A DNA stretch of 64,000 nt from Streptomyces sp. NRRL F-2664 (GCF_000719345.1 NZ_JOFX01000010.1:1-64000); one strand, 5' to 3'. Positions 1-10,943 are shown, counted from the stretch's first letter. Notes: generated by a model from the letters alone, not told the origin. Translations and numbers: made by a program.

Positions 1-22
1 TTTCGGCTTTCCGGGACGGGGC

Positions 23-95
23 GGTCGGTCAAGGGTGGAGCGAAGCTCCATCGCGAAGCGACGCGACCGAAGGGAGCGCCCTTGACGGACCGACC
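23..95. repeat. Four-way-junction hairpin element with GAA triloops
   Basis: The arms 23-27/91-95 (GGTCG/CGACC) and 28-35/79-86 (GTCAAGGG/CCCTTGAC) form an outer stem with a 4-nt bulge. It encloses three consecutive hairpins: 36-50 (TGGAGC-GAA-GCTCCA), 51-61 (TCGC-GAA-GCGA) and 62-78 (CGC...GCG with tandem G.A mismatches and a third GAA loop). The first two contain GCGAAGC, a heptamer known to form an exceptionally stable DNA mini-hairpin. The element may be the terminator of a gene lying left of the window, or a dispersed repeat; one copy cannot decide. The rest of 96-330 shows no gene, only C-rich sequence. Confidence 0.7.
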
Positions 96-334
96 CGGCG
101 CGGAAGGACGATGGGACTGACGGGAAACCCCCAGACCCTTCCAGGCTGCTGAGTCCTAGAATCCCGCCCCCCGAAGCCGCCGCCGGCATTTGGTCCACTC
201 GCGCCGTCTCCGCCCGGCCGAAGCCCCCGCCCCCGCTGCCCCGCCCCCTGCCCCGCTCCGCCCCCCCGCACCCCCGAACTCCCCCCGCGGGGGCGGTAGT
301 CGGGGGCCGGGGGCAGGACACGCCTCGGAAACAA

Positions 335-387
335 TTCTGCAATCTCTTGCGCAAAGTCTTGCAGGGCTTCTACCTGGCACCTACGGT
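335..387 (+). promoter_or_regulatory. alpha-Amylase promoter with MalR-like operator
   Basis: TTGCAG (359-364) and TACGGT (382-387) are separated by 17 nt and fit a housekeeping Streptomyces promoter. Overlapping the -35 box and just upstream are TTCTGCAA (335-342), the palindrome TTGCGCAA (347-354) and CTTGCAG (358-364). CTTGCAG direct and inverted copies are the motif reported for the LacI-family maltose regulator MalR of Streptomyces. The position over the -35 box suggests repression in the absence of maltodextrin. The site is seen in the sequence; the regulator assignment is inferred from family knowledge. Confidence 0.65.
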
Positions 388-425
388 CGCTCCAATCCCC
401 ACCTCTCCCGCCAGGAGGACCCCGC

Positions 426-2141
426 ATGCCTGCCAGAGCTGTCAGAGCTGCAACTCTTTTCAGTACCGCCGCCGCACTCGCCGCCGCCGGGCTCTCCGCC
501 GTCGCCCCGCAGGCGGCCGCCACCCCGCCCGGTGAGAAGGACGTGACGGCCGTCCTCTTCGAGTGGCGCTTCGACTCGGTGGCCAAGGCCTGCACCCAGA
601 GCCTGGGCCCCGCCGGATACGGGTACGTCCAGGTGTCGCCCCCGCAGGAGCACGTGCAGGGCAGCCAGTGGTGGACCTCGTACCAGCCCGTCAGCTACAA
701 GATCGCCGGGCGGCTGGGCGACCGTACGGCCTTCAAGGCCATGGTCGACACCTGCCACGCCGCGGGCGTCAAAGTCGTCGTCGACTCGGTCATCAACCAC
801 ATGGCGGGCCCGGCGGATCCGGGGGCCACCCTCACCGGGACCGGCGGGAGTTCGTACACGAAGTACAACTACCCCGGCACCTACTCCGGTTCCGACATGG
901 ACGACTGCCGGGCGACGATCTCCACCTACCAGGACCGCGCCAACGTCCAGAACTGCGAGCTCGTGCAGCTCGCCGACCTGGACACCGGTGAGGACTACGT
1001 GCGGGGCCGGATCGCCGGCTACCTCAACGACCTGCTGTCGCTGGGCGTCGACGGCTTCCGCATCGACGCCGCCAAGCACATGCCCGCCGCCGACCTCGCC
1101 AACATCAAGTCCCGGCTGACCAACCCCGGCGTCTACTGGAAGCACGAGGCGATCTACGGGGCGGGTGAGGCCGTCCAGCCGAGCGAGTACCTCGGCAGCG
1201 GCGACGTGCAGGAGTTCCGGTACGCGCGGGACCTCAAGCGCGTCTTCCAGAGCGAGAACCTGGCCTACCTGAAGAACTTCGGTGAGGCGTGGGGCTACAT
1301 GCCCTCCGCCCAGAGCGGCGTGTTCGTCGACAACCACGACACCGAGCGCGTCGGGGACACGCTGACGTACAAGGACGGCTCCGCCTACACCCTCGCCAGC
1401 GTGTTCGCTCTGGCGTGGCCGTACGGGTCGCCCGACGTGCATTCCGGCTACGAGTGGAGCGACAAGGACGCCGGCCCGCCGAACGGCGGCACCGTCAACG
1501 CCTGCTACACGGACGGCTGGAAGTGCCAGCACGCCTGGCGGGAGATCTCCTCGATGGTCGGCTTCCGCAACGCGGCCCGCGGCCAGGGCGTCGTGAACTG
1601 GTGGGACAACGGCGGCGACCGGATCGCCTTCGGCCGCGGCTCCAAGGCCTACGTCGCGATCAACCACGAGACCTCGGCCCTCACCCGGACGTTCCAGACC
1701 TCGCTCCCGGCCGGCGACTACTGCGACGTGCAGAGCGGGCGCACCGTGACCGTCGGCTCCGGCGGCCAGTTCACCGCCACGCTCGGCGCCGGGACCGCCC
1801 TCGCCCTGCACGCGAACGCCCGTACCTGCTCGGGCACCCCGGCGGGCCCCGGCGGCGCCGCCTTCGCCGTCAACGCGACCACCGTGACCGGCCAGAACAT
1901 CTACGTCACCGGTGACCGCGCCGAGCTCGGCGGGTGGAACACCGGGGCCGCGCTCAAGCTGGACCCGGCCGCCTACCCGGTGTGGAAGCTCGACGTCACG
2001 CTTCCGGCCGGCACGTCCTTCGCGTACAAGTACGTCCGCAAGGACGCCTCCGGGAACATCACCTGGGAGAGCGGCGCCAACCGCACGGCCACCGTCCCCG
2101 CCAACGGCAAGGTCACGCTGAGCGACACCTGGCGCAACTGA
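426..2141 (+). CDS. amlA: Secreted alpha-amylase (GH13) with C-terminal starch-binding CBM20
   Basis: This 571-aa protein is predicted to cleave internal alpha-1,4 bonds of starch outside the cell. A signal peptide covers about residues 1-32 (basic MPARAVR, then an Ala/Leu core ending near AAATP). The GH13 barrel follows: VVDSVINHM is conserved region I, DGFRID carries the nucleophile Asp214, YGAGE the acid/base Glu248, and DNHDTER the transition-state Asp305. The last ~100 residues ([20 protein letters not shown] motif, YKYV, W) match a CBM20 starch-binding domain. The ATG has GGAGG at 414-418, 7 nt upstream. Length and architecture are those of classical Streptomyces amylases. It precedes the pullulanase, from which it is separated by a hairpin, and is probably under MalR control. 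Confidence 0.95.
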   Translation: MPARAVRAATLFSTAAALAAAGLSAVAPQAAATPPGEKDVTAVLFEWRFDSVAKACTQSLGPAGYGYVQVSPPQEHVQGSQWWTSYQPVSYKIAGRLGDRTAFKAMVDTCHAAGVKVVVDSVINHMAGPADPGATLTGTGGSSYTKYNYPGTYSGSDMDDCRATISTYQDRANVQNCELVQLADLDTGEDYVRGRIAGYLNDLLSLGVDGFRIDAAKHMPAADLANIKSRLTNPGVYWKHEAIYGAGEAVQPSEYLGSGDVQEFRYARDLKRVFQSENLAYLKNFGEAWGYMPSAQSGVFVDNHDTERVGDTLTYKDGSAYTLASVFALAWPYGSPDVHSGYEWSDKDAGPPNGGTVNACYTDGWKCQHAWREISSMVGFRNAARGQGVVNWWDNGGDRIAFGRGSKAYVAINHETSALTRTFQTSLPAGDYCDVQSGRTVTVGSGGQFTATLGAGTALALHANARTCSGTPAGPGGAAFAVNATTVTGQNIYVTGDRAELGGWNTGAALKLDPAAYPVWKLDVTLPAGTSFAYKYVRKDASGNITWESGANRTATVPANGKVTLSDTWRN

Positions 2142-2160
2142 GCCGCCCGCCCCACCGACC

Positions 2161-2203
2161 AGGGCCGCCCGGCACCCCCTGCCCCGCCCCGCCGGGCGGC
2201 CCT
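2161..2203 (+). terminator. Hairpin terminator between amylase and pullulanase genes
   Basis: A perfect 13-bp stem (AGGGCCGCCCGGC at 2161-2173 with its complement at 2191-2203) has a 17-nt C-rich loop. It begins 20 nt after the amylase stop and ends 33 nt before the pullulanase start. No promoter is visible in the remaining 33 nt, so the pullulanase is probably transcribed by partial read-through and the hairpin may set the ratio of the two enzymes. Confidence 0.75.
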
Positions 2204-2236
2204 CATCCATGCGACACGTACACAAGGAGACCCGCC

Positions 2237-5200
2237 TTGATACGCCCTGCCGCAGGAGTGCTCGCCGCCGCGCTGGCCGTGACGCTCCTGCCCGCCCTCC
2301 CCGCCGCGGCCGCCGAGGCCAAGGCGCCCGCCCCGCCCTCGGACGCGAAACTGGCCGCCGAACCGGCCCGCAACGACCTGACCCGCGAGCAGTTCTACTT
2401 CGTGCTCCCGGACCGGTTCGCGAACGGTGATCCGCGCAACGACCGCGGGGGGCTGACCGGTTCCCGTCTGGAGACCGGCCTGGACCCCACCGACAAGGGC
2501 TTCTACCAGGGCGGCGACCTCAAGGGGCTCACCGACCGGCTGGACTACATCAAGGGCCTCGGCACCACGGCCATCTGGATGGCGCCGATCTTCAAGAACC
2601 AGCCGGTGCAGGGCAAGGGCAACGACGTCTCCGCCGGCTACCACGGCTACTGGATCACCGACTTCACCCAGGTGGACCCGCACTTCGGCACCAACGCCGA
2701 CCTGGAGCGGCTGATCGACAAGGCGCACGCGAAGGGGATGAAGGTCTTCTTCGACGTCATCACCAACCACACCGCCGACGTCGTGGACTACCGCGAGGCC
2801 TCCTACTCGTACCTGTCGAAGGGCGCGTTCCCCTACCTGACGAAGGACGGCGTGCCCTTCGACGACAAGGACTATGCCGACGGGAAGGGGAAGTTCCCCA
2901 AGGTCGACGGCGAGTCCTTCCCGCGGACCCCGTTCGTGCCGGACGCCAAGAAGAACGTGAAGGTGCCGGCCTGGCTCAACGACCCTACGATGTACCACAA
3001 CCGGGGTGACTCCACCTTCGCCGGGGAGTCCTCCGAGCAGGGCGACTTCTTCGGCCTCGATGACCTGTGGACCGAGCGTCCCGAGGTCGTCAGCGGGATG
3101 GAGAAGATCTACCAGAAGTGGGTCAAGGACTTCCAGATCGACGGCTTCCGCATCGACACGGTCAAGCACGTCAACACGGAGTTCTGGACGCAGTGGGCGA
3201 CCGCCCTCGACGAGTACGCGGCGAAGCGCGGACGCGACGACTTCTTCATGTTCGGTGAGGTCTACTCCGCCGACACCGCCGTCACCTCCCCGTACGTGAC
3301 CCGCGGCCGCCTGGACGCCACCTTGGACTTCCCGCTCCAGGACGCGATCCGTGCGTACGCCTCCCAGGGCGCGCCGGCCCCGCGGCTGGGCGCGGTCCTC
3401 GCCGACGACTACCGCTACACCTCGGGCAGGGCCAACGCCTACGAGCAGGTGACCTTCCTCGGCAACCACGACATGGGCCGTTTCGGCTCCTTCCTGAAGC
3501 AGGACCGGCCGGATGCCGCCGAGGCGGAGCTGCTGGGCCGCTACCGGCTCGCCAACGAGCTGATGTTCTTCTCCCGCGGCAACCCGGTGGTCTACTCCGG
3601 TGACGAGCAGGGCTACACCGGCGCGGGCGGCGACAAGGACGCCCGCCAGCCGCTGTTCGCCTCCCGGGTCGCCGACTACCTGGACGACGACCAGCTGGGA
3701 ACGGCGCGCACGCACGCGAGCGACGCCTACGACACCGAGCACCCCCTCTACAAGGAGATCAGTGCTCTCTCGAAGCTGACCAAGGCCCACCCGGCCCTGC
3801 GCGACGGCATCCAGAGCGAGCGCCTCGCCGACGGCAGCGTCTACGCCTTCGCCCGCACCGACGCCCGCACCCGCACCGAGTACCTGGTCGCCGCCAACAA
3901 CGCCGCCGAGTCCCGCACCGTGGAGATCGACGCCCCGGCCGGCACCCAGTACCGCACCCTGTACGGCGGCACCGCGCTGATCCGCGCCTCGGCCGCGGGC
4001 AGGCTCACCGTCGTCGTGCCCGCCCTCGGGTCGGTGGTCCTCCAGGCCGTGACCCCCCTCGCCGCACCGAACGCCAAGCCCGCCCTGACCCTCAAGGCCC
4101 CGGCCCCCGGCGCCGCCGGCACCGTCGAACTGTCGGCCGACGTGAGCGGCGGCGGCCTGAACCGGGTCGTCTTCGCCGCGCAGACCGGCAACGAGAAGTG
4201 GCAGGTCCTCGGCTCCGCCGACCACGCCCCCTACAAGGTCACCCAGCACGTCACCGCCCCCGCCGGGACCCCGCTGCGCTACAAGGCCGTCGTCGTCGAC
4301 TCCGCCAGCCGCACCGCGAGCGCCCTCGCCGCGTCCGTCGCCGGCCAGGCACCGCCCGTCGAGGCGCCCACCGCCACCCAGCGCGACTACGCGGTCGTCC
4401 ACTACAACCGGCCCGACGGCGACTACACCGACTGGCGGCTGTACGCCTGGGGCGACATCGCCGACGGGGAGGCCACGCCGTGGCCCGCCGGCCACGCCTT
4501 CACCGGCCGCGACGCCTACGGCGCCTTCGCCCACGTCAAGCTCAAGCCCGGCGCCTCCTCGGTCGGCTACCTCGTCATCGACAAGGACGGCAACAAGGAC
4601 GTCGCCGCCGACCGCACCATCGACGTGACCAAGACCGGCGAGATCTGGCTGGAGCAGGGCAAGGAGCCCGCCCGCACCGACCGCCCGCCCTACCCGCCGC
4701 AGGACCAGGGCAAGGCCGTCCTGCACTACCAGCGCCCCGACGGCGCCTACGACGGCTGGGGCCTGCACGTCTGGACCGGGGCCGCGACCCCGACCGACTG
4801 GTCCAAGCCGCTGCTCCCGGCCCGTACCGACTCCTACGGCGCGGTCTACGAGGTCCCCCTCGCCGCCGGCGCCACCAGCCTCAGCTACATCCTGCACAAG
4901 GGCGACGAGAAGGACCTGCCCACCGACCAGTCCCTGGACCTGAAGGCCACCGGCCACGAGGTGTGGATGCTGGGCGGCCAGGAGAAGTACCTCCTGCCCC
5001 AGCCCGCCGGCTCCGCCGCCGCCCTCGACCTCACCAAGTCCCAGGCGGTCTGGATCGACCGGGACACCGTCGCCTGGAACGCCCCCGCGGCCGCCGCGTC
5101 CGTCCAGCTCCTCGCCTCCCGCGACGGCGCTGTCAAGGCCGAGAACGGCGCCCTGACCGGCCCGGCCCAGTGGCTCCGGCTCGGCCGCACCGAGCTGACC

Positions 5201-7579
5201 GCCGCGCAGAAGCAGAAGTTCCCGCACCTCGCCGCGTACACGGCCTTCACGGTGGACCCGCGCGACCGCGACCGGGTACGCGACGCCCTGCGCGGGCAGC
5301 TCGTCGCCTCCGCCCGCGCCGCGAACGGCGCCGTCCTCGCCGCCACCGGTGTCCAGCTCGCCGGCGTCCTCGACGACCTGTACGCGACGAACGCCGCCCT
5401 GGGCCCCGTCTTCAAGGACGGCCGTCCCACCCTGTCCGTGTGGGCTCCCACCGCCCAGCAGGTGTCCCTCGAACTCGACGGCCGCACCGTCGCCATGCGC
5501 CGCGACGACGCCACCGGCGTCTGGTCGGTGCGCGGCGAGCGCTCCTGGACCGGGAAGCCCTACCGCTACGCCGTGACCGTATGGGCGCCGAGCACCCGCC
5601 AGGTGGTCCGCAACCTCGTCACCGACCCCTACTCCACCGCCCTGACCGCCGACTCCACCCACAGCCTGGCCGTGGACCTCGCCGACCCGAAGCTCGCCCC
5701 GCCCGGCTGGAAGCAGCTGCGCAAGCCGGCGGCCGCGCCCTTCACCTCCGCGCAGATCCAGGAGCTGCACATCCGGGACTTCTCCGTCGCGGACCGCACC
5801 AGCGGACACCCCGGCCAGTACCTGGCCTTCACCGACACCGGTTCGGCGGGCATGCGCCACCTGCGCGACCTGGCCGCCGCCGGCACCTCCTACGTCCACC
5901 TCCTGCCCGCCTTCGACATCGGCACCATCCCGGAGAAGGCCGCGGACCGCACCGAGCCCGCCTGCGACCTCACGGTGTACGCGCCGGACTCGCAGGAGCA
6001 GCAGGCGTGCGTGGCGGCCGCCGCCGCGAAGGACTCCTACAACTGGGGTTACGACCCGCTGCACTACACCGTTCCCGAGGGCAGCTACGCCAGCGACCCG
6101 AACGGCACGGCCCGTACCGTCGAGTTCCGCAGGATGGTCCAGTCCCTCAACGGGGCCGGACTGCGCACCGTGATGGACGTCGTCTACAACCACACCGTGG
6201 CCGCCGGACAGTCGGACAAGTCGGTCCTCGACCGCATCGTCCCCGGCTACTACCAGCGGCTGCTGGCCGACGGCAGCGTCGCCACCTCCACCTGCTGCGC
6301 CAACACCGCCCCCGAGAACGCGATGATGGGCCGCCTGGTCGTCGACTCGATCGTGACCTGGGCGAAGGAGTACAAGGTCGACGGCTTCCGCTTCGACCTG
6401 ATGGGCCACCACCCGAAGGCCAACATCCTGGCGGTGCGCGCCGCCCTGGACGCGCTGACGCCCGCCAAGGACGGCGTCGACGGGAAGAAGATCATCCTCT
6501 ACGGGGAGGGCTGGAACTTCGGCGAGATCGCCGACGACGCCCGCTTCGTGCAGGCCACGCAGAAGAACATGGCCGGGACCGGCATCGCCACCTTCTCCGA
6601 CAGGGCGCGCGACGCGGTGCGTGGCGGGGGCCCCTTCGACGAGGACCCGCGCGTCCAGGGCTTCGCCTCGGGCCTGTTCACCACGCCGAACGGCTCGCCC
6701 GCCAACGGCACCACCGAGCAGCAGCGGGCGCGCCTGCTGCACGCCCAGGACCTGATCAAGGTGGGCCTCTCCGGCAACCTCGCCTCCTACGCCTTCACCG
6801 ACACCTCCGGGCGCCGCGTCAAGGGCTCCGAGGTCGACTACAACGGTGCGCCGGCAGGCTATGCGGCCGCGCCCGGCGACGCCCTCGCCTACGCCGACGC
6901 CCACGACAACGAGACCCTCGCGGACGCCCTGACCTACAAGCTCCCGCCCACCACCGGCACCGCCGACAAGGCCCGCATGCAGGTCCTGGCCATGGCGACG
7001 GCGACCCTCTCGCAGGGTCCGGCGCTCTCCCAGGCCGGCACGGACCTGCTGCGCTCGAAGTCCCTGGACCGCAACTCCTACGACAGCGGCGACTGGTTCA
7101 ACGCCATCCACTGGGACTGCCGGGCCGGCAACGGCTTCGGCCGCGGCCTGCCCCCGGCCGCCGACAACGCCCCGAAGTGGCCCTTCGCGAAGCCCCTCCT
7201 GACGGGGCCGGCACCCACCTGCGCCGACATCGGCGCCACCGCGGCGGCCCACCGCGACCTGCTGAGGATCCGCACCACCGAGCCGGACTTCGCGCTCACC
7301 ACGGCGGAGGCCGTCCAGTCCCGCCTGGCCTTCCCGCTCTCGGGCCGGGAGGAGACCCCGGGCGTGATCACGATGACCCTGGGCGGTCTGGTGGTGGTCT
7401 TCAACGCCACCCCGACCGCCCAGCAGCAGCGCGTCCCCGCCCTCGCGGGCACCGCCCACCGCCTGCACCCGGTGCAGGCGGCCGGCGCCGACGCCACCGT
7501 CAAGCAGTCCGCCTACGACGTACGGACGGGGGAGTTCACCGTGCCGGCGCGCACCGTGGCCGTCTTCACACGACGGTGA
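2237..7579 (+). CDS. pulA: Secreted bifunctional alpha-amylase/pullulanase with two GH13 modules
   Basis: This 1780-aa exoenzyme should attack both alpha-1,4 and alpha-1,6 bonds of starch and pullulan. The TTG start at 2237 is preceded by AAGGAG at 2224-2229 and gives a proper signal peptide ([25 protein letters not shown]). The first GH13 module has DGFRID (nucleophile Asp307), FGE (Glu341) and GNHD (Asp412). Two PUD/CBM41-like modules follow at about 718 and 826 (HYNRPDGDY and HYQRPDGAY). The second catalytic module has the pullulanase signature YNWGYDP at 1268, DGFRFD (Asp1387), YGEGW (Glu1424) and HDNE (Asp1557), so both active sites look intact. The length suits known Streptomyces amylase-pullulanases. 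Its 3' end overlaps the convergent acetyltransferase gene by 14 bp. Confidence 0.93.
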   Translation: MIRPAAGVLAAALAVTLLPALPAAAAEAKAPAPPSDAKLAAEPARNDLTREQFYFVLPDRFANGDPRNDRGGLTGSRLETGLDPTDKGFYQGGDLKGLTDRLDYIKGLGTTAIWMAPIFKNQPVQGKGNDVSAGYHGYWITDFTQVDPHFGTNADLERLIDKAHAKGMKVFFDVITNHTADVVDYREASYSYLSKGAFPYLTKDGVPFDDKDYADGKGKFPKVDGESFPRTPFVPDAKKNVKVPAWLNDPTMYHNRGDSTFAGESSEQGDFFGLDDLWTERPEVVSGMEKIYQKWVKDFQIDGFRIDTVKHVNTEFWTQWATALDEYAAKRGRDDFFMFGEVYSADTAVTSPYVTRGRLDATLDFPLQDAIRAYASQGAPAPRLGAVLADDYRYTSGRANAYEQVTFLGNHDMGRFGSFLKQDRPDAAEAELLGRYRLANELMFFSRGNPVVYSGDEQGYTGAGGDKDARQPLFASRVADYLDDDQLGTARTHASDAYDTEHPLYKEISALSKLTKAHPALRDGIQSERLADGSVYAFARTDARTRTEYLVAANNAAESRTVEIDAPAGTQYRTLYGGTALIRASAAGRLTVVVPALGSVVLQAVTPLAAPNAKPALTLKAPAPGAAGTVELSADVSGGGLNRVVFAAQTGNEKWQVLGSADHAPYKVTQHVTAPAGTPLRYKAVVVDSASRTASALAASVAGQAPPVEAPTATQRDYAVVHYNRPDGDYTDWRLYAWGDIADGEATPWPAGHAFTGRDAYGAFAHVKLKPGASSVGYLVIDKDGNKDVAADRTIDVTKTGEIWLEQGKEPARTDRPPYPPQDQGKAVLHYQRPDGAYDGWGLHVWTGAATPTDWSKPLLPARTDSYGAVYEVPLAAGATSLSYILHKGDEKDLPTDQSLDLKATGHEVWMLGGQEKYLLPQPAGSAAALDLTKSQAVWIDRDTVAWNAPAAAASVQLLASRDGAVKAENGALTGPAQWLRLGRTELTAAQKQKFPHLAAYTAFTVDPRDRDRVRDALRGQLVASARAANGAVLAATGVQLAGVLDDLYATNAALGPVFKDGRPTLSVWAPTAQQVSLELDGRTVAMRRDDATGVWSVRGERSWTGKPYRYAVTVWAPSTRQVVRNLVTDPYSTALTADSTHSLAVDLADPKLAPPGWKQLRKPAAAPFTSAQIQELHIRDFSVADRTSGHPGQYLAFTDTGSAGMRHLRDLAAAGTSYVHLLPAFDIGTIPEKAADRTEPACDLTVYAPDSQEQQACVAAAAAKDSYNWGYDPLHYTVPEGSYASDPNGTARTVEFRRMVQSLNGAGLRTVMDVVYNHTVAAGQSDKSVLDRIVPGYYQRLLADGSVATSTCCANTAPENAMMGRLVVDSIVTWAKEYKVDGFRFDLMGHHPKANILAVRAALDALTPAKDGVDGKKIILYGEGWNFGEIADDARFVQATQKNMAGTGIATFSDRARDAVRGGGPFDEDPRVQGFASGLFTTPNGSPANGTTEQQRARLLHAQDLIKVGLSGNLASYAFTDTSGRRVKGSEVDYNGAPAGYAAAPGDALAYADAHDNETLADALTYKLPPTTGTADKARMQVLAMATATLSQGPALSQAGTDLLRSKSLDRNSYDSGDWFNAIHWDCRAGNGFGRGLPPAADNAPKWPFAKPLLTGPAPTCADIGATAAAHRDLLRIRTTEPDFALTTAEAVQSRLAFPLSGREETPGVITMTLGGLVVVFNATPTAQQQRVPALAGTAHRLHPVQAAGADATVKQSAYDVRTGEFTVPARTVAVFTRR

Positions 7580-8126
7580 GCCGGTCGAGCCGCTTCTCCA
7601 GCAGGATCACCCCGTAGGTCCTGCCGTCCTCGCCCCGCTTGTCGGGGAGCTCCCCGACCACCCGGTAGCCCGCGTCCCGGTAGTACGCGAGCAACCGGGG
7701 GTTGGTGGAGACGCAGTCCAGCCGCGCCCGCTCCCGCCCGGTCCTGGCCGTCCGCCGCTCGGCATGTTCGAGCAGTCGGCGGCCCGCCCCGGCGGGAGCG
7801 GTCTCGCGCGACACCATCAGCCGGTGCACGTAGCCCGCCACGGGCGGCTGGATGCCCCAGGCCTCCTCGTCGGACCACCACAACTCGTAGGCGCCGCAGA
7901 TCCGCCCGTCGGCGTCACCGGCGAGCCACACCTCTCCGTCGAGCATCTTCGACCGGAAGTGCGCGGCGTCCTTGCCGCCGGGCTTCCACTGCTCGATCCC
8001 GTGCTTCACCATCCAGCGGGCGGCCTCGTCGTACAGCCGCACCAGGGTGCCGGCGTCCTTCTCGACGGCCGGCCGGAACAAGATCCCGTCGTCAATGATC
8101 ACGCGGGCATTATCGGTGATCACCAC
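7566..8126 (-). CDS. GNAT-family N-acetyltransferase
   Basis: The 186-aa protein has the GNAT fold: an N-terminal FRPAVEKDAGTLVRLYDEAARW helix region, the acetyl-CoA loop (VHRLMVSRETAPAGAGRRLL, a Q/RxxGxG/A-type motif near 105-125) and the terminal L-CVSTNPRLLAYYRDAGYRVVGE segment. It should transfer acetyl from acetyl-CoA to an amine; the substrate cannot be told. The start is uncertain: two GTG codons stand together at 8126 and 8123 without a good ribosome binding site, so the mRNA may be leaderless or begin further in. It is convergent with, and overlaps, the pullulanase gene. Confidence 0.8.
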   Translation of the reverse strand: MVITDNARVIIDDGILFRPAVEKDAGTLVRLYDEAARWMVKHGIEQWKPGGKDAAHFRSKMLDGEVWLAGDADGRICGAYELWWSDEEAWGIQPPVAGYVHRLMVSRETAPAGAGRRLLEHAERRTARTGRERARLDCVSTNPRLLAYYRDAGYRVVGELPDKRGEDGRTYGVILLEKRLDRLTVV

Positions 8127-8164
8127 CGGTCGTGATCAAGCGAGTGCGCAGGATGCGCGCCCTG

Positions 8165-8881
8165 TCACACCGCGGGAGCCGCGCCGCTCGGGACGAGTGC
8201 GACCAGACGGCCGACCAGTACTCCGAACGGCCCGTCGGCCGGCTCGTCCGCGAGGATCCGTACGAGGAACCCCGCCATCTCCGCGTCGTACGCGGCGCTC
8301 ACGGCGGCCAGCGCCGCGAAGTCGTGCACGAGCTGCAGCTCCAGCTCGCCCCGCGGGATCCGGCGGCCGTCCAGCCAGATCAGCGCCGTGGACTCGGCGA
8401 GCGACACCCAGGAGCGCACCACGAGCTCCAGTCGGGGCGGCACTTCGTCGACTGCGATCTCCAAGTGGGTGAGGATCTGCTCGTACGCCGCCTGCCGCAC
8501 CTCGTCGATCATCGCGCTGGCGCGGCTGCTGCCGGCCGCGGGGCCGCCCCGCATCAGCGCCGAGAAGCCCGGCCCGTGGTCCTCGACGAACGCGAAGAAC
8601 CGTCCCATCACCCGCAGCAGGCGCGCCCCGACCGGACCTTCCCGGGGCTCCACGAACCGCTGCGCCAGGTCGTCCGCGGCCCGCCGGAGCGCCGCCTCGT
8701 ACAGGCTGAGCTTGCCGGGGAAGTAGTGGTAGACCAGCGGCCGCGATATGCCCGCGGCCGCCGCGATCTCGTCGATCGACACATCGTCGGGCGACCGGTG
8801 GCTGAACAGCTCCAGGGCAACCCCGATCAGCTGCTGCCGCCGCTCCTCGACACCCATCCTGCGCCGTACTCCGGTGGTCAT
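8165..8881 (-). CDS. TetR-family transcriptional regulator
   Basis: At 238 aa it shows the canonical TetR N-terminus: RRQQLIGVALELFSHRSPDDVSIDEIAAAAGISRPLVYHYFPGKLSLYEAAL (residues ~13-65), with the HTH in AAAAGISRPLVYHYF. The helical C-terminal ligand domain has no recognisable specificity. It lies 23 nt behind the ferredoxin-reductase gene on the same strand, so it is probably the last gene of a three-gene operon (hydrolase, reductase, regulator) and a candidate autorepressor of it. No clear operator was found upstream of the first gene. Confidence 0.88.
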   Translation of the reverse strand: MTTGVRRRMGVEERRQQLIGVALELFSHRSPDDVSIDEIAAAAGISRPLVYHYFPGKLSLYEAALRRAADDLAQRFVEPREGPVGARLLRVMGRFFAFVEDHGPGFSALMRGGPAAGSSRASAMIDEVRQAAYEQILTHLEIAVDEVPPRLELVVRSWVSLAESTALIWLDGRRIPRGELELQLVHDFAALAAVSAAYDAEMAGFLVRILADEPADGPFGVLVGRLVALVPSGAAPAV

Positions 8882-8904
8882 GCGGACACCCTACTGGGGA
8901 GCCC

Positions 8905-9960
8905 TCACAGGTCCAGGGCGAGGCGGTCCCCCTTCGCGCGCGAGACGCACAGCAGCATCGACTCCCCGCGCTCCTGGTCGGTGAGCAGGTCGTCGCGGTG
9001 GTCCACCTCGCCCGCGAGGACCCGGTGTTGGCAGGTTCCGCAGAATCCCTGTCCGCACGAGTACGGGGTGTCCGGCAGCTCCCTGCGCACCGCGGCGAGC
9101 GTGCTCTCCTGCGCGCCCACCGCCACGACCCTTCCGGAGCGGCGCAGTTCGACCGTGAAGGCCCGCGCCGGGCCGGGCGCGGCCGAGGGCGCGAAGCGCT
9201 CCAGGTGGACGGCCGCCGGGTCCCGGACCGCCGCGGTGACGGCCTGCATCAGGGGTTCCGGGCCGCAGCAGTAGACGAGGGTGCCGGGTGCGACGGCGGA
9301 GAGCGGGGTCAGGTCCGGCAGGCCCACTTCGTCCTCGGGGTGGACCGTGACGCGTTCGCCGTAGGGCGCGAGGTCGTCCAGGAAGGGCATCGAGTCGAGG
9401 GAGCGGCCCCCGTACAGGAGGGTCCAGTCGGCGCCCGCCGCGGTGGCCGTGCGGAGCATCGGCAGGATCGGGGTGATGCCGATGCCGCCCGCGACGAACG
9501 CGTACGACGGCGCCGGGAGCAGTTCGAAGCGGTTGCGCGGCGGACGCAGCTCCAGCTCGACGCCCTCGACGAGCCGGGTGTGCGCCTCCCGGGAGCCGCC
9601 GCGGCCGTCCTCGACCAGCCGGATCGCGATCCGGTAGCGGCCCGCGTCGGCCGGGTCGCCGCACAGCGAGTACTGGCGGACCCGTCCCGAGGGCAGGGTG
9701 ACGTCCACGTGCGCGCCCGGTGTCCACGCGGGCAGTTCCGGGGATTCCAGGGTCAGTTCCAGCACGTGCTGCGCCGGTTGCGTACGGGAGACGACCAGAG
9801 CGCGCAGCGCGCGGCGCGGGGAGTGGCCCGAGACCGGTACGTCCAGGGCCGGCAACGGCCACAGCGGGGAGTTGGCGATGCGTCGGTTCAGGGCGCGCCG
9901 CGCGGCCCAGGCCGCACCTGCGACCGCCGTGGCCGTCGTGACCGCGAGGGCGCGCCTCAT
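8905..9960 (-). CDS. Ferredoxin:NAD(P)H oxidoreductase-type protein (FAD/NAD plus 2Fe-2S)
   Basis: This 351-aa flavoprotein matches the phthalate-dioxygenase-reductase family. An N-terminal hydrophobic anchor or signal (AVTTATAVAGAAWAARRAL) is followed by an FNR flavin domain (VRQYSLCGDP, the RxYSL flavin motif), an NAD domain (AGGIGITPILPML; CCGPEPLM) and a C-terminal plant-type ferredoxin domain with CGQGFCGTC and a later VLLC-like Cys (SMLLC). It would pass electrons from NAD(P)H to an oxygenase or P450. The ATG overlaps the stop of the upstream hydrolase gene (ATGA at 9957-9960), showing translational coupling; the partner hydrolase has an di-iron-like helical look, so it may be the electron acceptor (inference). 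Confidence 0.88.
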   Translation of the reverse strand: MRRALAVTTATAVAGAAWAARRALNRRIANSPLWPLPALDVPVSGHSPRRALRALVVSRTQPAQHVLELTLESPELPAWTPGAHVDVTLPSGRVRQYSLCGDPADAGRYRIAIRLVEDGRGGSREAHTRLVEGVELELRPPRNRFELLPAPSYAFVAGGIGITPILPMLRTATAAGADWTLLYGGRSLDSMPFLDDLAPYGERVTVHPEDEVGLPDLTPLSAVAPGTLVYCCGPEPLMQAVTAAVRDPAAVHLERFAPSAAPGPARAFTVELRRSGRVVAVGAQESTLAAVRRELPDTPYSCGQGFCGTCQHRVLAGEVDHRDDLLTDQERGESMLLCVSRAKGDRLALDL

Positions 9961-10853
9961 GCCCGCACCCCGCCGTTCGCGCCGGGGGAGGAGGCCAGGT
10001 AGGCCACGGCCTGTGCGGTGGAGCACTCCTGCGAGGGGTGGTAGGTCCGGGAGAGGTACTTGGGGACGGACTTCAGCATGGCGCCCGTCGAGGGGAGCAC
10101 GCCCTGCTGCCCGGCCAGGAAGAACTGCCCGAAGGAGGCTTTCGCGCCCGAGAGGTGGGGGTCGTTGTCCATGAAGAAGCGGACCCCGCGCTGCCAGAGG
10201 AAGACCAGGGCGGAGAAGGCGGTCGCCCAGGTGCGGACCCGGCGGCGGTAGCCGCCGTCGACGTGCATGAAGAGGTCGAAGGCCACCGAGCGGTGCTCGA
10301 CCTCCTCCGCGCCGTGCCAGCGCAGCAGGTCCAGCATGGTGGGGTCGGCGCCCCGTCGGTCGAGTTCGTCGGCGCCCAGTACCCAGTCGCCGAGGAACGC
10401 CGTGTAGTGCTCTATGGCCGCGATCATCGCGACCCGTTCCATCAGCCACCAGTGCCGGGCCCGGCCCGGCGGGAGGGTCCGGTCGCCGAGCAGCTTCTCG
10501 AACAGCCAGTCCACCTGCGCGGTGTAGGGCGTCGGGTCCAGGCCCAGCCGCTTCAGGTGGGGGAGGACGTCGTCGTGGGCGGCGGCGTGCATGGCCTCCT
10601 GGCCGATGAAGCCGACGACGTCCTCCCGCAGCCGCTCGTCCTCGATGTACGGGAGCACCTGCTTGTAGACGTGCACGAACCACCGCTCGCCGGCGGGCAG
10701 CAGCAGGTGCAGCACGTTGATCATGTGCCCGGCGAAGGGTTCGCCGGGCAGCCAGTGCAGCGGGGTGTCCTCCCAGCCGAAGGACACGTTCCGCGGCCCG
10801 AGGTCGACGTGTTCCGACGCCACGGGGGCGGGCGCGAGCGGCGTATTAGACAT
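9957..10853 (-). CDS. Predicted metal-dependent hydrolase (PF10118-like)
   Basis: The 298-aa protein resembles the uncharacterised family annotated as predicted metal-dependent hydrolase. Conserved acidic/histidine motifs are spaced on helices: GERWFVHVYK, GQEAMHAAAHDDV, ERVAMIAAIEHYTA and GAEEVEHRSVAFD. The paired E-x-x-H pattern (EAMHAAAH and EEVEH) is like a ferritin/di-iron carboxylate site, so an oxygenase or desaturase role fits at least as well as hydrolysis. It is the first gene of a coupled operon with an oxidoreductase carrying a 2Fe-2S domain, which supports a redox function. The activity is not known. Confidence 0.75.
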   Translation of the reverse strand: MSNTPLAPAPVASEHVDLGPRNVSFGWEDTPLHWLPGEPFAGHMINVLHLLLPAGERWFVHVYKQVLPYIEDERLREDVVGFIGQEAMHAAAHDDVLPHLKRLGLDPTPYTAQVDWLFEKLLGDRTLPPGRARHWWLMERVAMIAAIEHYTAFLGDWVLGADELDRRGADPTMLDLLRWHGAEEVEHRSVAFDLFMHVDGGYRRRVRTWATAFSALVFLWQRGVRFFMDNDPHLSGAKASFGQFFLAGQQGVLPSTGAMLKSVPKYLSRTYHPSQECSTAQAVAYLASSPGANGGVRA

Positions 10854-10943
10854 GGCGTCAATGTACTGACGGGTACAGGGGGTGAGAAGACCCCTGCGCC
10901 GACTTCTCGCGCCCGCCGTTGTCCGATGGCCGGACCGGTCCGG

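Noticed and set aside
1973..7468. A 1831-codon open frame on the minus strand opposite the pullulanase gene
   Set aside because: It mirrors the codon bias of the real gene, is rich in Gly/Val/Arg, has no motif and no binding site; the plus-strand frame has complete GH13 motifs.
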